DNA of 35,844 bases from a bacterium (GTDB lineage Bacteria > Pseudomonadota > Alphaproteobacteria > Rhizobiales > JAKIUO01): assembly GCA_024228495.1 (NCBI GenBank), contig JAAETJ010000272.1, forward strand, positions 1 through 35,844, written 5' to 3'. The notes beneath the pieces were generated by a model. That model saw nothing but the letters and a program-made list of their open reading frames with translations. It was not told the DNA's origin and ran no database searches. Both the position numbers and the translations under genes were made by a program. This document shows positions 1 through 8,147 of the stretch, in pieces. The stretch's first letter is position 1, and every line of letters starts with the position of its first letter.

Positions 1-36
1 AATCGGACTCTAAGGCAGCTACTCTCGAAGAACGCA

Positions 37-1446
37 CTAAAGCAGCTTCCCGGGGTTTAAAACCCCCTTTGGATCAAGGGTTTGCTTGATGGATCGCATC
101 AAATCAAGTTCGACGGGGTCTTTGACCTGTTGCAGCATTTCTCGTTTCATCCGTCCAATACCGTGCTCAGCGGAGATCGATCCATTGAACGACATGACGA
201 TGCCATGAACGCAGTTTGAAACCTGCTCCCATTGATCCAAAAATTCCTGCTTGTCCATGCCCACTGGCTGGGAAATGTTATAATGGATATTACCATCTCC
301 CCAATGGCCAAAAGGACAAGGGCGACAATCAGGTACAAGGTCGGTGACAGCTTTATTGGCAGAGGTGATAAAATCCGGGATCGAAGCAATCGGTACGGAA
401 ATATCATGCTTGATACTACCTCCTTCTGGTTTTTGTGCTTCTGACATGCGTTCGCGCAAACCCCAGATCGCCGCTCGTTGCTCAAGTGATGATGGCAGCG
501 CCGCGTCGCTAACCAAGTCTTTTTCGAGTCCTTCTTCGAGCAATCTGGTCATTAAACCGGTAGCTTCCCCTTCCCCGCCAAGGCTGGAAATCTCCAGCAA
601 AACATACCAATCGTGAGGGCTTTGCAAAGGATCGCTGGCATTGGGCGCATGGCGCACCACAAATTCAAGACCAAGACGCGGCATGATTTCGAACGCCGTT
701 AGCTGCCCACCAGCGGATTGGGTTGCAAGAGCATATAGCTCTCCAATATTTTTAAGGTTTTTCAAACCGATAAATGCGTTTGCTTGCTCACTTGGCCGTG
801 GGTAGAGTTTTAGGACTGCCGCCGTGATAATACCCAATGTGCCTTCGGACCCGATAAACAGATCGCGCAAATCGTAGCCGGTATTGTCTTTTTTGAGCGC
901 GCGCAATCCATTCCAGATGCGCCCGTCCGCCAGCACCACCTCAAGTCCAAGGCATAATTCGCGCATATTGCCATAGGCCAGGACATTGACGCCGCCTGCG
1001 TTACTGGCAAGATTACCACCGATCTGGCAAGAGCCTTGGGCAGCTAATGATAAGGGAAACAAGCGGTCAGCTTTTGCCGCCACTTCTTGCGCATCAGCCA
1101 ATGTCACCCCAGCTTCCAACACCATAACATGCCCGACAGGATCAACGGAGCGTACATTGTTAAGCCGTGTGAGACTTAGAACGACCTCACAGCCCTCTTC
1201 AAACGGTATTTGCCCCCCCACAAGACCCGTATTACCCCCTTGCGGTACAATCGGAGTTGAGGTTTCATTGGCGAGCACCATAATCTGCGATATTTGCGCG
1301 GTGTCTTTGGGGCGAAGGACCAAAGCTGCCTGGCCTTGATAACGATCTCTCCATTCATGAAGAAAAGGCGCTTTGTCTTCATCTGAGGTCAACCTATAGT
1401 CATCGCCAACAATAGCGCCAAATTTTTCTAAAAGTTCAGCATCCAT
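37..1446 (-). CDS. FAD-linked 2-hydroxyacid oxidase/dehydrogenase (GlcD / D-2-hydroxyglutarate dehydrogenase-like)
   Basis: A 469-residue flavoprotein of the VAO/GlcD family, expected to oxidise a D-2-hydroxyacid (lactate, glycolate or 2-hydroxyglutarate type) to the 2-oxoacid. The N-terminal FAD_binding_4 part has the PQGGNTGLVGGQIP pyrophosphate loop at about residues 68-81, GSCQIGGNLASNAGG at about 138-152 and GSEGTLGIIT near 200. The C-terminal FAD-oxidase domain carries FGHWGDGNIHYN and SAEHGIGRMKRE, where family members hold the metal and substrate histidines, and it ends with the usual LDPKGVLNPGKLL. Length is normal for the family and the gene is intact. It lies downstream of tsaC on the same strand, separated by 226 bp that contain a palindromic element. 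Family is certain. The exact substrate cannot be read from sequence. Confidence 0.93.
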   Translation of the reverse strand: MDAELLEKFGAIVGDDYRLTSDEDKAPFLHEWRDRYQGQAALVLRPKDTAQISQIMVLANETSTPIVPQGGNTGLVGGQIPFEEGCEVVLSLTRLNNVRSVDPVGHVMVLEAGVTLADAQEVAAKADRLFPLSLAAQGSCQIGGNLASNAGGVNVLAYGNMRELCLGLEVVLADGRIWNGLRALKKDNTGYDLRDLFIGSEGTLGIITAAVLKLYPRPSEQANAFIGLKNLKNIGELYALATQSAGGQLTAFEIMPRLGLEFVVRHAPNASDPLQSPHDWYVLLEISSLGGEGEATGLMTRLLEEGLEKDLVSDAALPSSLEQRAAIWGLRERMSEAQKPEGGSIKHDISVPIASIPDFITSANKAVTDLVPDCRPCPFGHWGDGNIHYNISQPVGMDKQEFLDQWEQVSNCVHGIVMSFNGSISAEHGIGRMKREMLQQVKDPVELDLMRSIKQTLDPKGVLNPGKLL

Positions 1447-1489
1447 ACTTGATGCCTCTCTTGTTTAATGTCTCAAAAGAAAATGTCCT

Positions 1490-1657
1490 CGCGGAGCAAT
1501 TATATTGTCCTATCGGTTCGCTGCTTGAGAACAGCGTTGGGGATTAAACCCCAAACCCCAAACCCCACCAAACTTACGAAATGGCGATGAAAGGGGCTAG
1601 TCCTTTTTCTAGCTGTCCTCATATAGCGGATCGATCGGACAATATAATTGCTCCGCG
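1490..1657. repeat. 168-bp nested palindromic element (terminal inverted repeats plus two internal hairpins)
   Basis: The outer arms are 1490-1510 and 1637-1657, a perfect 21-bp inverted repeat. They extend inward with three mismatches to 1522 and 1625, giving 33-bp arms. Inside lie a hairpin with TTGGGG/CCCCAA arms at 1537-1554 and a second with GCTAG/CTAGC arms at 1596-1613. A short CCCCAAA tandem run lies at 1549-1566. It fills most of the gap between tsaC and the FAD oxidase. No ORF in it looks real and no clear target-site duplication flanks it. It could be a MITE-like or REP/BIME-like intergenic repeat, or a structured RNA in the shared transcript. Confidence 0.75.
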
Positions 1658-1672
1658 CAGGGGATTTGGTAT

Positions 1673-2713
1673 TCAACTCTGTTCATTTCCATTACTCCCG
1701 ACAGGGCGAGGGGCAGCAGCACGGTTGAGGCGATCATTAATCGCCACGCCAACGCCTTCTTGGGGAATTGGCATAACCGCAATGGTCTCGACACCCGTAT
1801 CATCAAGCAGATGCAGATAGGCATACAGATTAGCGGCAGCTTCGGCAAGGTCGCCAACAGGGCTGAGATTGACGCCAGGCTGGCCTTTTGGCGCATCTGG
1901 CCCAAAAGCCAACATTAATTCGCCCTCAAACGCGCTTACAGCGTTCAAACGCAAATGGGCACGCGGCGCATAATGGCTCGTAAGTTGCCCAGGTGCGGTC
2001 ACTACAAACGGGATCGCAGAGGGTTCAGCGTCCTTCAAAGGCATTTGCAGTCTGATCCCTATAATTGCCTCTACTTGCTCGACTGGCAGAATGCCGGGGC
2101 GCAGCAAAACCGGGATATTCCCCTCAAAACCGATGATTGTTGACTCAATACCGCCCTCGCAAGGGCCACCATCCAGAATAAGCGAGACCTGATCGCCCAG
2201 CATTTCTTCCACATGTTCAGCTTCGGTCGGGCTTAAAAGCCCGGAACGATTGGCACTTGGCGCCGCAACAGGACCGTCAAAAGCCTCCAAAAGTGCGCCC
2301 GCAATCTTGTTGGCTGGCACCCGCAAGGCAATGGTCGAGAGCCCAGCGCTTACCAAGGGGGAAAGCGGGATATTATCAAGACGCGGTACGACAAGGGTCA
2401 AAGGCCCCGGCCAGAAATGCGCGGCAAGCTTCAAGGCATGGTGATCGAAATGCCCATAGAGCTGCGCGGTCGCCAGATCTTTGACGTGAATTATAAGGGG
2501 ATTGTAAGAGGGGCGCCCTTTTGCTGCAAATATGGAGGCAACAGCCTCTTCATTACCGGCATCAGCACCCAGTCCATAGACGGTTTCAGTTGGAAACGCC
2601 ACGAGCAGACCTTGATGCAAAGACAGCACGACTTTAGCCATGCTGTCTTCATCTGATTCTAATATAAGTGCTGGCGTTTTAGCCGTTGGTGCCACTCTGT
2701 TTGTTGCTTCCAT
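1673..2713 (-). CDS. tsaC: L-threonylcarbamoyladenylate synthase, long Sua5-type
   Basis: This enzyme makes threonylcarbamoyl-AMP from threonine, bicarbonate and ATP, the first step of the t6A37 tRNA modification in the cytoplasm. The YrdC/TsaC fold is shown by AFPTETVYGLGADAG, KGRPSYNPLIIHV, STIALRVPAN and PVAAPSANRSG. The extra C-terminal Sua5 domain (about the last 130 residues) is joined by the linker with TAPGQLTSHYAPRAH. An ATG at 2713 gives about 346 residues and overlaps the upstream SDR gene by 35 bp. An ATG at 2746 is also open. Neither has a clear ribosome-binding site. A start at 2641 would cut the first conserved strand (ALILESDED), so it is unlikely. The overlap suggests co-transcription with the SDR gene. 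Confidence 0.93.
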   Translation of the reverse strand: MEATNRVAPTAKTPALILESDEDSMAKVVLSLHQGLLVAFPTETVYGLGADAGNEEAVASIFAAKGRPSYNPLIIHVKDLATAQLYGHFDHHALKLAAHFWPGPLTLVVPRLDNIPLSPLVSAGLSTIALRVPANKIAGALLEAFDGPVAAPSANRSGLLSPTEAEHVEEMLGDQVSLILDGGPCEGGIESTIIGFEGNIPVLLRPGILPVEQVEAIIGIRLQMPLKDAEPSAIPFVVTAPGQLTSHYAPRAHLRLNAVSAFEGELMLAFGPDAPKGQPGVNLSPVGDLAEAAANLYAYLHLLDDTGVETIAVMPIPQEGVGVAINDRLNRAAAPRPVGSNGNEQS

Positions 2714-3590
2714 CAGAATTGAGTTTGGTGCGAACTCTGTCGGCATATGACCGCAGCGCCCCTTTTCCTCTGATCTTGGAGAAGTTCGAGCGCTCCATAT
2801 TACCCATCAACTGGTAGATACGACCATTAACATAGACGACTTCGTCGGTGTTCATGATCTTGTCATAGCCTTCTTCTGCCACTGTATCAACATCAAGGAA
2901 CATTCTGGCTGGAAGCTGTGATGTAATCTGACTTTCGTCAGTTTCATCGTGCAGTTCACTTTTGAAGAAGCCAGGGCAAAGAGCCATAACCTTGACGCCA
3001 GTTCCCTTAAGTTCCTCGGCATGAGCCTGAGAAAACTTGATCAGGTATGACTTGGCAGCTCCATACAGCGTATAACTGCCCGTTGGCGTGATAGTACCAA
3101 CGAATGATGACACATTAATGATCCGGCCATAGCCGCGCTTGACCATACCAGCCTCAAACAAATAGGAGAGCTGGGAAGGAGCAGTGATCATCAGCTGTAG
3201 AAAATCGTTATGTTTTTTCCATTCGGTTTCCTGGTAGAAACCTGGAATAGCCAGACCAGCATTATTGATCAGGGCGTCAACTTCGATACCCATTTTCTCA
3301 CATTCGTCGAAAATATGCTGAGGACCAGCAGGATCAGCGAGATCGACTGCAATCAAAGTCGTACGAACACCGTATTTCTTTTCGATCTTGTCGGCTTGCT
3401 CTTTTAACTTGTCCTTGCGACGTGCGGTAAGAACAACATTAAAACCGTTTTTGGCAAAAATATCTGCAAACGATGCACCAAGGCCACCTGAAGCGCCCGT
3501 AATCAATACAGTACGTGAACCCTTGTTACCTCCGATTGAATACAGGTTGCCTTTGACTTTCTTGAAAAGCCTGTTTTTAGCTATACCCAT
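2679..3590 (-). CDS. Short-chain dehydrogenase/reductase (SDR), NAD(P)-dependent
   Basis: A classical SDR of about 303 residues with the cofactor loop TGASGGLG, the NNAG motif, the serine of INVSSFVG and the catalytic pair YGAAK (YxxxK). It should reduce or oxidise an alcohol/carbonyl substrate in the cytoplasm. The substrate is not readable. The start is placed at 3590 because AGGAGGT lies 9 bases upstream of that ATG. A frame opening at 3620 has no such site. About 35 residues precede the Rossmann core (basic, KNRLFKKVKGNLYS), which is unusual, and the C-terminus has a polar tail beyond the core. The gene overlaps tsaC. The strong Shine-Dalgarno, absent from most neighbours, and the lysine-rich composition could hint at transfer, but this is weak. 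Confidence 0.9.
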   Translation of the reverse strand: MGIAKNRLFKKVKGNLYSIGGNKGSRTVLITGASGGLGASFADIFAKNGFNVVLTARRKDKLKEQADKIEKKYGVRTTLIAVDLADPAGPQHIFDECEKMGIEVDALINNAGLAIPGFYQETEWKKHNDFLQLMITAPSQLSYLFEAGMVKRGYGRIINVSSFVGTITPTGSYTLYGAAKSYLIKFSQAHAEELKGTGVKVMALCPGFFKSELHDETDESQITSQLPARMFLDVDTVAEEGYDKIMNTDEVVYVNGRIYQLMGNMERSNFSKIRGKGALRSYADRVRTKLNSDGSNKQSGTNG

Positions 3591-4085
3591 TACCACGTTA
3601 CCTCCTAAAATAAGACGCATAAAACTCTTCGGTTCGAGTTAGCGGCGGAAGCTAACAGCTTCCGTTTGAGATGCAACCTTTTTTTGTGCTTTACATCCCC
3701 TAAAGGTTGATTTATACCCCTTCTCTCTAACAATACATTCAAGACTACTACTCTAAAAACATCCCTTATTATAGGACTACTGGCTCTAATACAGTCCCTA
3801 ATCGCCACTATTTTCCTCTGCGACAACTAGTCTTATTTATGCAATCGCCTGATCATAGTCAATATCTACTCTAAGTTGCATTGTTTTATGCAATGGTTTT
3901 ATTTTTCGACATGTTCGCAATAGCAAATATCAAGATTATTGCATATTTAGACTCTTTGCCCCCTTCTGTTCAGGCAGTGTTCATATAAACAGGTAGTCGC
4001 AACGAAAACAAAAATGGTTCAATTTATTTGAACTTGTGATAATCATTGACGATATCCATTGCTCTTGTCCCGATGAGAATTTCAC
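3591..4085. other. AT-rich divergent intergenic region (SDR / HDAC), no gene seen
   Basis: This 495-bp stretch between the divergent SDR and deacetylase genes is clearly richer in A+T than the flanking genes. Short open frames in it lack ribosome-binding sites and protein-like composition. It holds a direct repeat TTTATGCAAT at 3836-3845 and 3885-3894, and an inverted repeat TTGCAT-N6-ATGCAA at 3876-3893. These are candidate regulator sites next to a possible leftward promoter. Nothing else was recognised. Confidence 0.6.
3834..3862 (-). promoter_or_regulatory. Candidate sigma70-type promoter for the SDR gene
   Basis: On the minus strand, TTGACT (plus 3857-3862) and TAAATA (plus 3834-3839) are spaced by exactly 17 bases, pointing toward the SDR gene. 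The -10 box overlaps one TTTATGCAAT repeat, so a factor binding the repeat would compete with polymerase. The implied leader is long, about 240 bases. This is pattern recognition only. Confidence 0.35.
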
Positions 4086-5015
4086 ATGACAACCCTGCTG
4101 CTCTCTCATCAAATCTGCGTCCGTCATGAGATGCCAGGCTCGCCTGAATCTCCGGCGCGTCTTGATGCCATTGAGCAGGCTCTGCAATCGGAGCAATTTT
4201 CCTCTCTACAACGCGAAGACTGCCCGTCAGCTCGCAAAGATCATATCGCCCTGGCACATGGCGAGGATTATATTGATGAAATCCATGACCTTACGCCAGA
4301 ATCAGGCTATTTGGCGATAGATGGCGGTACCACACTTTGTCCTTATAGCTATGAAGCGGCGATGAAAGCCGCTGGCGGGGCCGTGAGGGCCGTTAACGCG
4401 GTGATGAGCGGTGAGGCAGACAATGCCTTTTGTGCTGTGAGACCACCCGGGCATCACGCCACAAAGCATCAGGCCATGGGCTTTTGCCTGTTTAATAATG
4501 CCGCTATCGCCGCCTTGCACGCCCGCAAAGAACATGGAGCCGAACGCTTGGCGGTGATCGACTTTGATGTACATCATGGCAATGGTACTCAGGATATCTT
4601 CTGGGATGAGCCTGATATGTTTTACGGCTCCACCCATCAAATGCCGCTTTACCCTGGTACAGGGGCTGTCAGCGAGACGGGAGCTGGCAATATTGTCAAC
4701 ACCCCTCTGAAATCTGGCGCGGACGGTGCAAAAATCAAGGAAGCTTTCAGAGATCGCCTGCTACCGGCGCTGTTCGACTTTTCCCCGGACTTTGTAGTTA
4801 TATCAGCCGGGTTTGATGCCCATATTGATGATCCGCTGGCTGATTTGCGCCTCACGACAGACGATTTTCGCTGGTTGACCCTTAAACTGGCCGAATTCGC
4901 CGATAATCATTGCGATGGCCGCATGGTATCTTTGCTTGAGGGCGGCTATGATCTGCGCGCACTTGGGGATTGTGTTGCCACCCATGTTGATGTCCTGCTT
5001 GATGCAGGTCTATAA
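4086..5015 (+). CDS. Histone deacetylase family protein (zinc amidohydrolase)
   Basis: A 309-residue arginase-fold deacetylase of the class II HDAC / acetylpolyamine amidohydrolase / AcuC superfamily, hydrolysing acetyl-lysine or acetylpolyamine amides in the cytoplasm. The catalytic elements are all visible: RPPGHHA with the His dyad at 123-124, GFCLFNNAA, DFDVHHGNGTQ with zinc ligands Asp161 and His163, third ligand Asp244 in SAGFDAH, and the active-site Tyr288 in GGYD. The first 12 residues (TTLLLSHQIC) match the usual start of the family. xseB follows 69 bp downstream on the same strand. This pairing is common in Rhizobiales-type alphaproteobacteria as I know them. The natural substrate is unknown. 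Confidence 0.92.
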   Translation: MTTLLLSHQICVRHEMPGSPESPARLDAIEQALQSEQFSSLQREDCPSARKDHIALAHGEDYIDEIHDLTPESGYLAIDGGTTLCPYSYEAAMKAAGGAVRAVNAVMSGEADNAFCAVRPPGHHATKHQAMGFCLFNNAAIAALHARKEHGAERLAVIDFDVHHGNGTQDIFWDEPDMFYGSTHQMPLYPGTGAVSETGAGNIVNTPLKSGADGAKIKEAFRDRLLPALFDFSPDFVVISAGFDAHIDDPLADLRLTTDDFRWLTLKLAEFADNHCDGRMVSLLEGGYDLRALGDCVATHVDVLLDAGL

Positions 5016-5084
5016 TCACACTCTATATAGGGACATACCTAAAGGGTGGCTCTTGGAACCAATAGCAAGAGGGAAAAGCCGGTC

Positions 5085-5342
5085 ATGACAAACGACGCCA
5101 ACACACCTGACCTCAAACAAATGAGCTTTGAACAGTCCTTGAGCGAGCTCGAAGAAATTGTCTCGCGCCTCGAACAGGGCGATGTGGAACTGGAGCGCTC
5201 GATCACCATCTACGAACGTGGCGAAGCTTTACGCAAACATTGCGATGATCTTCTTAAACGAGCAGAAGCCAAAGTCGAAAAAATCACACTCGATACCAAG
5301 GGCACCCCATCAGGCACTGAACCACTAAATATGGGGGACTGA
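5085..5342 (+). CDS. xseB: Exodeoxyribonuclease VII small subunit
   Basis: The small subunit of ExoVII, which binds in several copies to XseA and allows it to degrade single-stranded DNA into oligonucleotides. The diagnostic core MSFEQSLSELEEIVSRLEQG is followed by VELERSITIYERGEALRKHC and DDLLKRAEAKVEKI, the helical hairpin of the family. The ATG at 5085 gives 85 residues, a typical size. A GTG at 5046 would add 13 residues with no homology to the family. The large subunit xseA is not in the window, as is usual. A cytochrome gene follows after only 2 bases, so the two are probably co-transcribed. In related genomes dxs often follows xseB. Here it does not. Confidence 0.93.
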   Translation: MTNDANTPDLKQMSFEQSLSELEEIVSRLEQGDVELERSITIYERGEALRKHCDDLLKRAEAKVEKITLDTKGTPSGTEPLNMGD

Positions 5343-5344
5343 TC

Positions 5345-5716
5345 ATGACATTCGTATTGGCAAAAAAGAGCCTCGCAGTAATGGTGAGCGCCGTTCTTTT
5401 CTCTGGTACCCCGCTTCTGGCAAACAAGCTTACAGCGGATGTGCCTGCACGCATGAAAAAACAGCTCATTGCCAGCGGTCAAAAACTCGCCAAAGACAAA
5501 TGCGCCTCGTGCCATTCCATCACGAAACAAGGCAACAGCACTCATAAAGACGCGCCTCCTTTTCGCACCTTCGCCAAAAAATGGCCCCTCAGCTCCCTCG
5601 AAGAAAGCCTTGCCGAAGGGATAGTCACCGGCCATGAGGATATGCCAGAAGTCGTATTCACTCCGCTACAGATCGGTGAATTTCTCGAATTTCTGGGCAG
5701 CTTAGAGGAAAAGTAG
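5345..5716 (+). CDS. Small secreted class I c-type cytochrome
   Basis: A 123-residue periplasmic monoheme cytochrome. A signal peptide covers about residues 1-26 (hydrophobic LAVMVSAVLFSG, then PLLAN). The heme-binding CASCH is at 53-57, and Met100 in GHEDMPEVVF is the likely sixth heme ligand. The mature protein is about 95 residues, typical of a cytochrome c fold, and ends with the usual C-terminal helix (IGEFLEFLGSLEEK). It should carry electrons in the periplasm. Its partner is unknown. It starts 2 bases after the xseB stop, so translation is probably coupled. That link looks accidental rather than functional. Confidence 0.88.
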   Translation: MTFVLAKKSLAVMVSAVLFSGTPLLANKLTADVPARMKKQLIASGQKLAKDKCASCHSITKQGNSTHKDAPPFRTFAKKWPLSSLEESLAEGIVTGHEDMPEVVFTPLQIGEFLEFLGSLEEK

Positions 5717-5815
5717 GCGGACCAGCTCACCGGGTTGACAGTAACTATGGAGATTACCAAATGTTGCAATTAAGCGCTCCTGGCCTCGCAAAGAGCATAA
5801 CGCTTTTCACTTCCA

Positions 5816-6028
5816 ATGACACCGATCCGGATGCTGGCTTTAATCCTCGGCCTGTTTCTGACCGCTTCAACTGTGGCCCTTGCCATCAATTCAAGCCATA
5901 TCAGCAGATGGGGACACACCGCATTTCATATACACAAGAAATCTTATGAAGACGAAAGAGTAGTACTGAGCCGCCTCGAAAACTCCACCTTTGATTTCAC
6001 ATATCAATTCAAGCGAATGGACCTTTAA
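5816..6028 (+). CDS. Small protein with N-terminal signal peptide, unknown function
   Basis: A 70-residue frame with a convincing exported N-terminus: MTPIRM, then a hydrophobic stretch LALILGLFLTASTVALA, then a polar remainder of about 47 residues rich in His, Ser and charged residues. No family recognised. There is no clear ribosome-binding site before the ATG. An overlapping frame at 5761-5949 has a better site (GGAG 8 bases upstream) and contains CGPCH, but looks less protein-like. The exported frame is preferred because of its signal sequence. The stretch may also be non-coding. Confidence 0.4.
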   Translation: MTPIRMLALILGLFLTASTVALAINSSHISRWGHTAFHIHKKSYEDERVVLSRLENSTFDFTYQFKRMDL

Positions 6029-6056
6029 TCCAGCGTGAGCCAATAAAAGTCATATC

Positions 6057-8006
6057 TCATAATTTCAGCTCAGCCCGGTCTGTGAATTCCTGGAGAGCTC
6101 GAGGATTTGCAAGGGCTTCTACATTTTTGATCTCAATACCATGCACCACATCGCGCACCGCCAGTTCGACAATCTTACCGCTCTTGGTGCGGGGTATATC
6201 GCTAACTTGCAGAATGATTTCTGGTACATGACGCGGAGAAGTATTGGCGCGTATCTGGCCCTTGATTTTATCGACGAGCGCATCATCAAGTGATACCGCA
6301 TCGCGCAGAATGACAAACAGCACGAGGCGCACATCCTCCTTATATTGTTGAGCTATAACAATACTTTCCATCACCTCATCGAGCTGCTCGACCTGACGGT
6401 AAATTTCTGCTGTGCCAATGCGCACACCGCCGGGGTTAAGCACCGCGTCCGAGCGGCCATAGATCACGAGACCGCCGCGCTCAGTCAAGCGTACATAGTC
6501 GCCGTGGCACCAGATATTATCAAAGCGTCCGAAATAGGCGTCAAAATATTTCTCTCCCGACGGGTCATTCCAGAACCCCACCGGCATGGAGGGAAAAGGC
6601 TTGGTACAAACAAGTTCGCCCTTTTCAGAACCAGCACATTGCCCCTGATCATCAAACACCTCAACCGCCAGCCCCAACCCGCGGCATTGCAGCTCTCCTT
6701 TATGAACGGGCAGCACGGGATTACCCAGCGCAAAGCACGAAACGATGTCGGTACCTCCAGAAATCGAAGCAAGGTTCACATCCGCTTTAATATGCTCATA
6801 AACATAATCATAACTGGCGGGAGAGAGCGGCGACCCCGTCGAACAAATACAGCGCTGCGCGCTTAATTCATGGGTGGTTCCTGGCGACAGAGCCGCTTTT
6901 TGCAAGGCATCAATATATTTGGCAGAGGTGCCAAACAGGGTAATTTTCTCAGCCGCAGCATAATCCCAAAGCACATTGCCATCCGGGTAAAATGGCGAGC
7001 CGTCATAGAGCATGACAACCGCCTCGCTGGCCAAGGCACTGACCAGCCAGTTCCACATCATCCAGCCACAAGTGGTAAAATAAAACACCCGGTCGCCTGC
7101 CCGGATATCACTGTGAAGCTGATGCTCTTTCATATGCTGCAACAAAGTGCCGCCTGCCCCATGCACAATGCATTTCGGGATGCCGGTGGTGCCCGATGAA
7201 AACAGGATATAGAGCGGATGGTCAAAAGGCAGTTGCGCGAAATCGACCGAAGTTTCACTTTGTTGAGCAAGCATATCGGGCCACAGGTGAAGTCCCTCAC
7301 CGACGGTCAATTGCTCGGCGTTCTTTGTGTAAGGCACCAGAATGGTCTGTTCGATGGTTGGAATTTTATGCCTGATAGCGTCAATTTTATCAACATTATC
7401 AAAGCTCTTGCCATTGTAAAACACACCATCTGCGGCAATCAGAATTTTCGGTTCGATCTGCTTGAAACGATCCACTACCCCATTGACCCCAAAATCTGGC
7501 GAACAGGAAGACCAGATGGCACCAAGCGATGTGGCTGCCAGCATGGCAATAATGGTTTCGGGAAGGTTGGGCATATAGGCGGCAACCCGGTCTCCCGGTC
7601 CAACGCCAAATCCGCGCAGCGCGGCGGCCAGTTTGGCGACAGCCCCATAAAGCGCACGCCGCGTATAACGCTGCTTGACCCGATCTTCACCGCGAAAGAC
7701 CAAAGCTTCACGATCATCCGCGTGGCGCAGTAGATTTTCCGCAAAATTCAACCGAGCTTGCGGGAACCATTTGGCACCCGGCATTTTATCTCCATCAACA
7801 AGAACAATATCACCACGCTCAGCAGCAATGATTGGCGCGCGTTCCCAGACCAGTCCCCAAAACGCCTCGCGCTCGTTGATCGACCAATCATGCAGATCTG
7901 AATATTTCTGAAGAGCCTGACCGCTCAACTGCGATGCCTGTTGCGCAAACGCAGTCATTTGCGCCGCTGCAATCTGTTTTGATGATGGCGTCCAGCAAAC
8001 TGTCAT
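6057..8006 (-). CDS. aacS: Acetoacetyl-CoA synthetase (acetoacetate-CoA ligase)
   Basis: Activates acetoacetate with ATP and CoA to acetoacetyl-CoA in the cytoplasm. A 649-residue ANL-superfamily enzyme of normal length. The N-terminal ACAS region contains the SINEREAFWGLVWE segment. The AMP-binding loop YILFSSGTTGIPK is at 266-278. The acetoacetyl-CoA-ligase-specific block around VFYFTTCGWMMWNWLVSALA and the GGTDIVSCF motif separate it from acetyl-CoA synthetase. Lys611 in PRTKSGK is the C-terminal catalytic lysine. AGGGG precedes the ATG. The neighbouring acetyl-CoA acetyltransferase, on the same strand, supplies the next step, so the pair fits ketone-body or polyhydroxybutyrate breakdown. 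Confidence 0.94.
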   Translation of the reverse strand: MTVCWTPSSKQIAAAQMTAFAQQASQLSGQALQKYSDLHDWSINEREAFWGLVWERAPIIAAERGDIVLVDGDKMPGAKWFPQARLNFAENLLRHADDREALVFRGEDRVKQRYTRRALYGAVAKLAAALRGFGVGPGDRVAAYMPNLPETIIAMLAATSLGAIWSSCSPDFGVNGVVDRFKQIEPKILIAADGVFYNGKSFDNVDKIDAIRHKIPTIEQTILVPYTKNAEQLTVGEGLHLWPDMLAQQSETSVDFAQLPFDHPLYILFSSGTTGIPKCIVHGAGGTLLQHMKEHQLHSDIRAGDRVFYFTTCGWMMWNWLVSALASEAVVMLYDGSPFYPDGNVLWDYAAAEKITLFGTSAKYIDALQKAALSPGTTHELSAQRCICSTGSPLSPASYDYVYEHIKADVNLASISGGTDIVSCFALGNPVLPVHKGELQCRGLGLAVEVFDDQGQCAGSEKGELVCTKPFPSMPVGFWNDPSGEKYFDAYFGRFDNIWCHGDYVRLTERGGLVIYGRSDAVLNPGGVRIGTAEIYRQVEQLDEVMESIVIAQQYKEDVRLVLFVILRDAVSLDDALVDKIKGQIRANTSPRHVPEIILQVSDIPRTKSGKIVELAVRDVVHGIEIKNVEALANPRALQEFTDRAELKL

Positions 8007-8147
8007 CTCGGCCCCTGAAGAAAAAGATTAATCACTCGTGCTACGGGCAGAAAAGTATCCATTAATGTGCTACTGCTTCGCTATTTGAGCACGGTTCCCT
8101 TTCGACCCCAATTCATCCAATCATATTCGAGCCAATGAGCAAAGCAT

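Noticed and set aside
1549-1566. Telomere-like CCCCAAA run
   Set aside because: Only three units, part of the palindromic element's hairpin. There is no reason to see a telomere in this bacterial context.
6345-7733. Long antisense frames (173 and 171 codons) inside the acetoacetyl-CoA synthetase gene
   Set aside because: The sense frame is an intact enzyme. The antisense frames have random composition.
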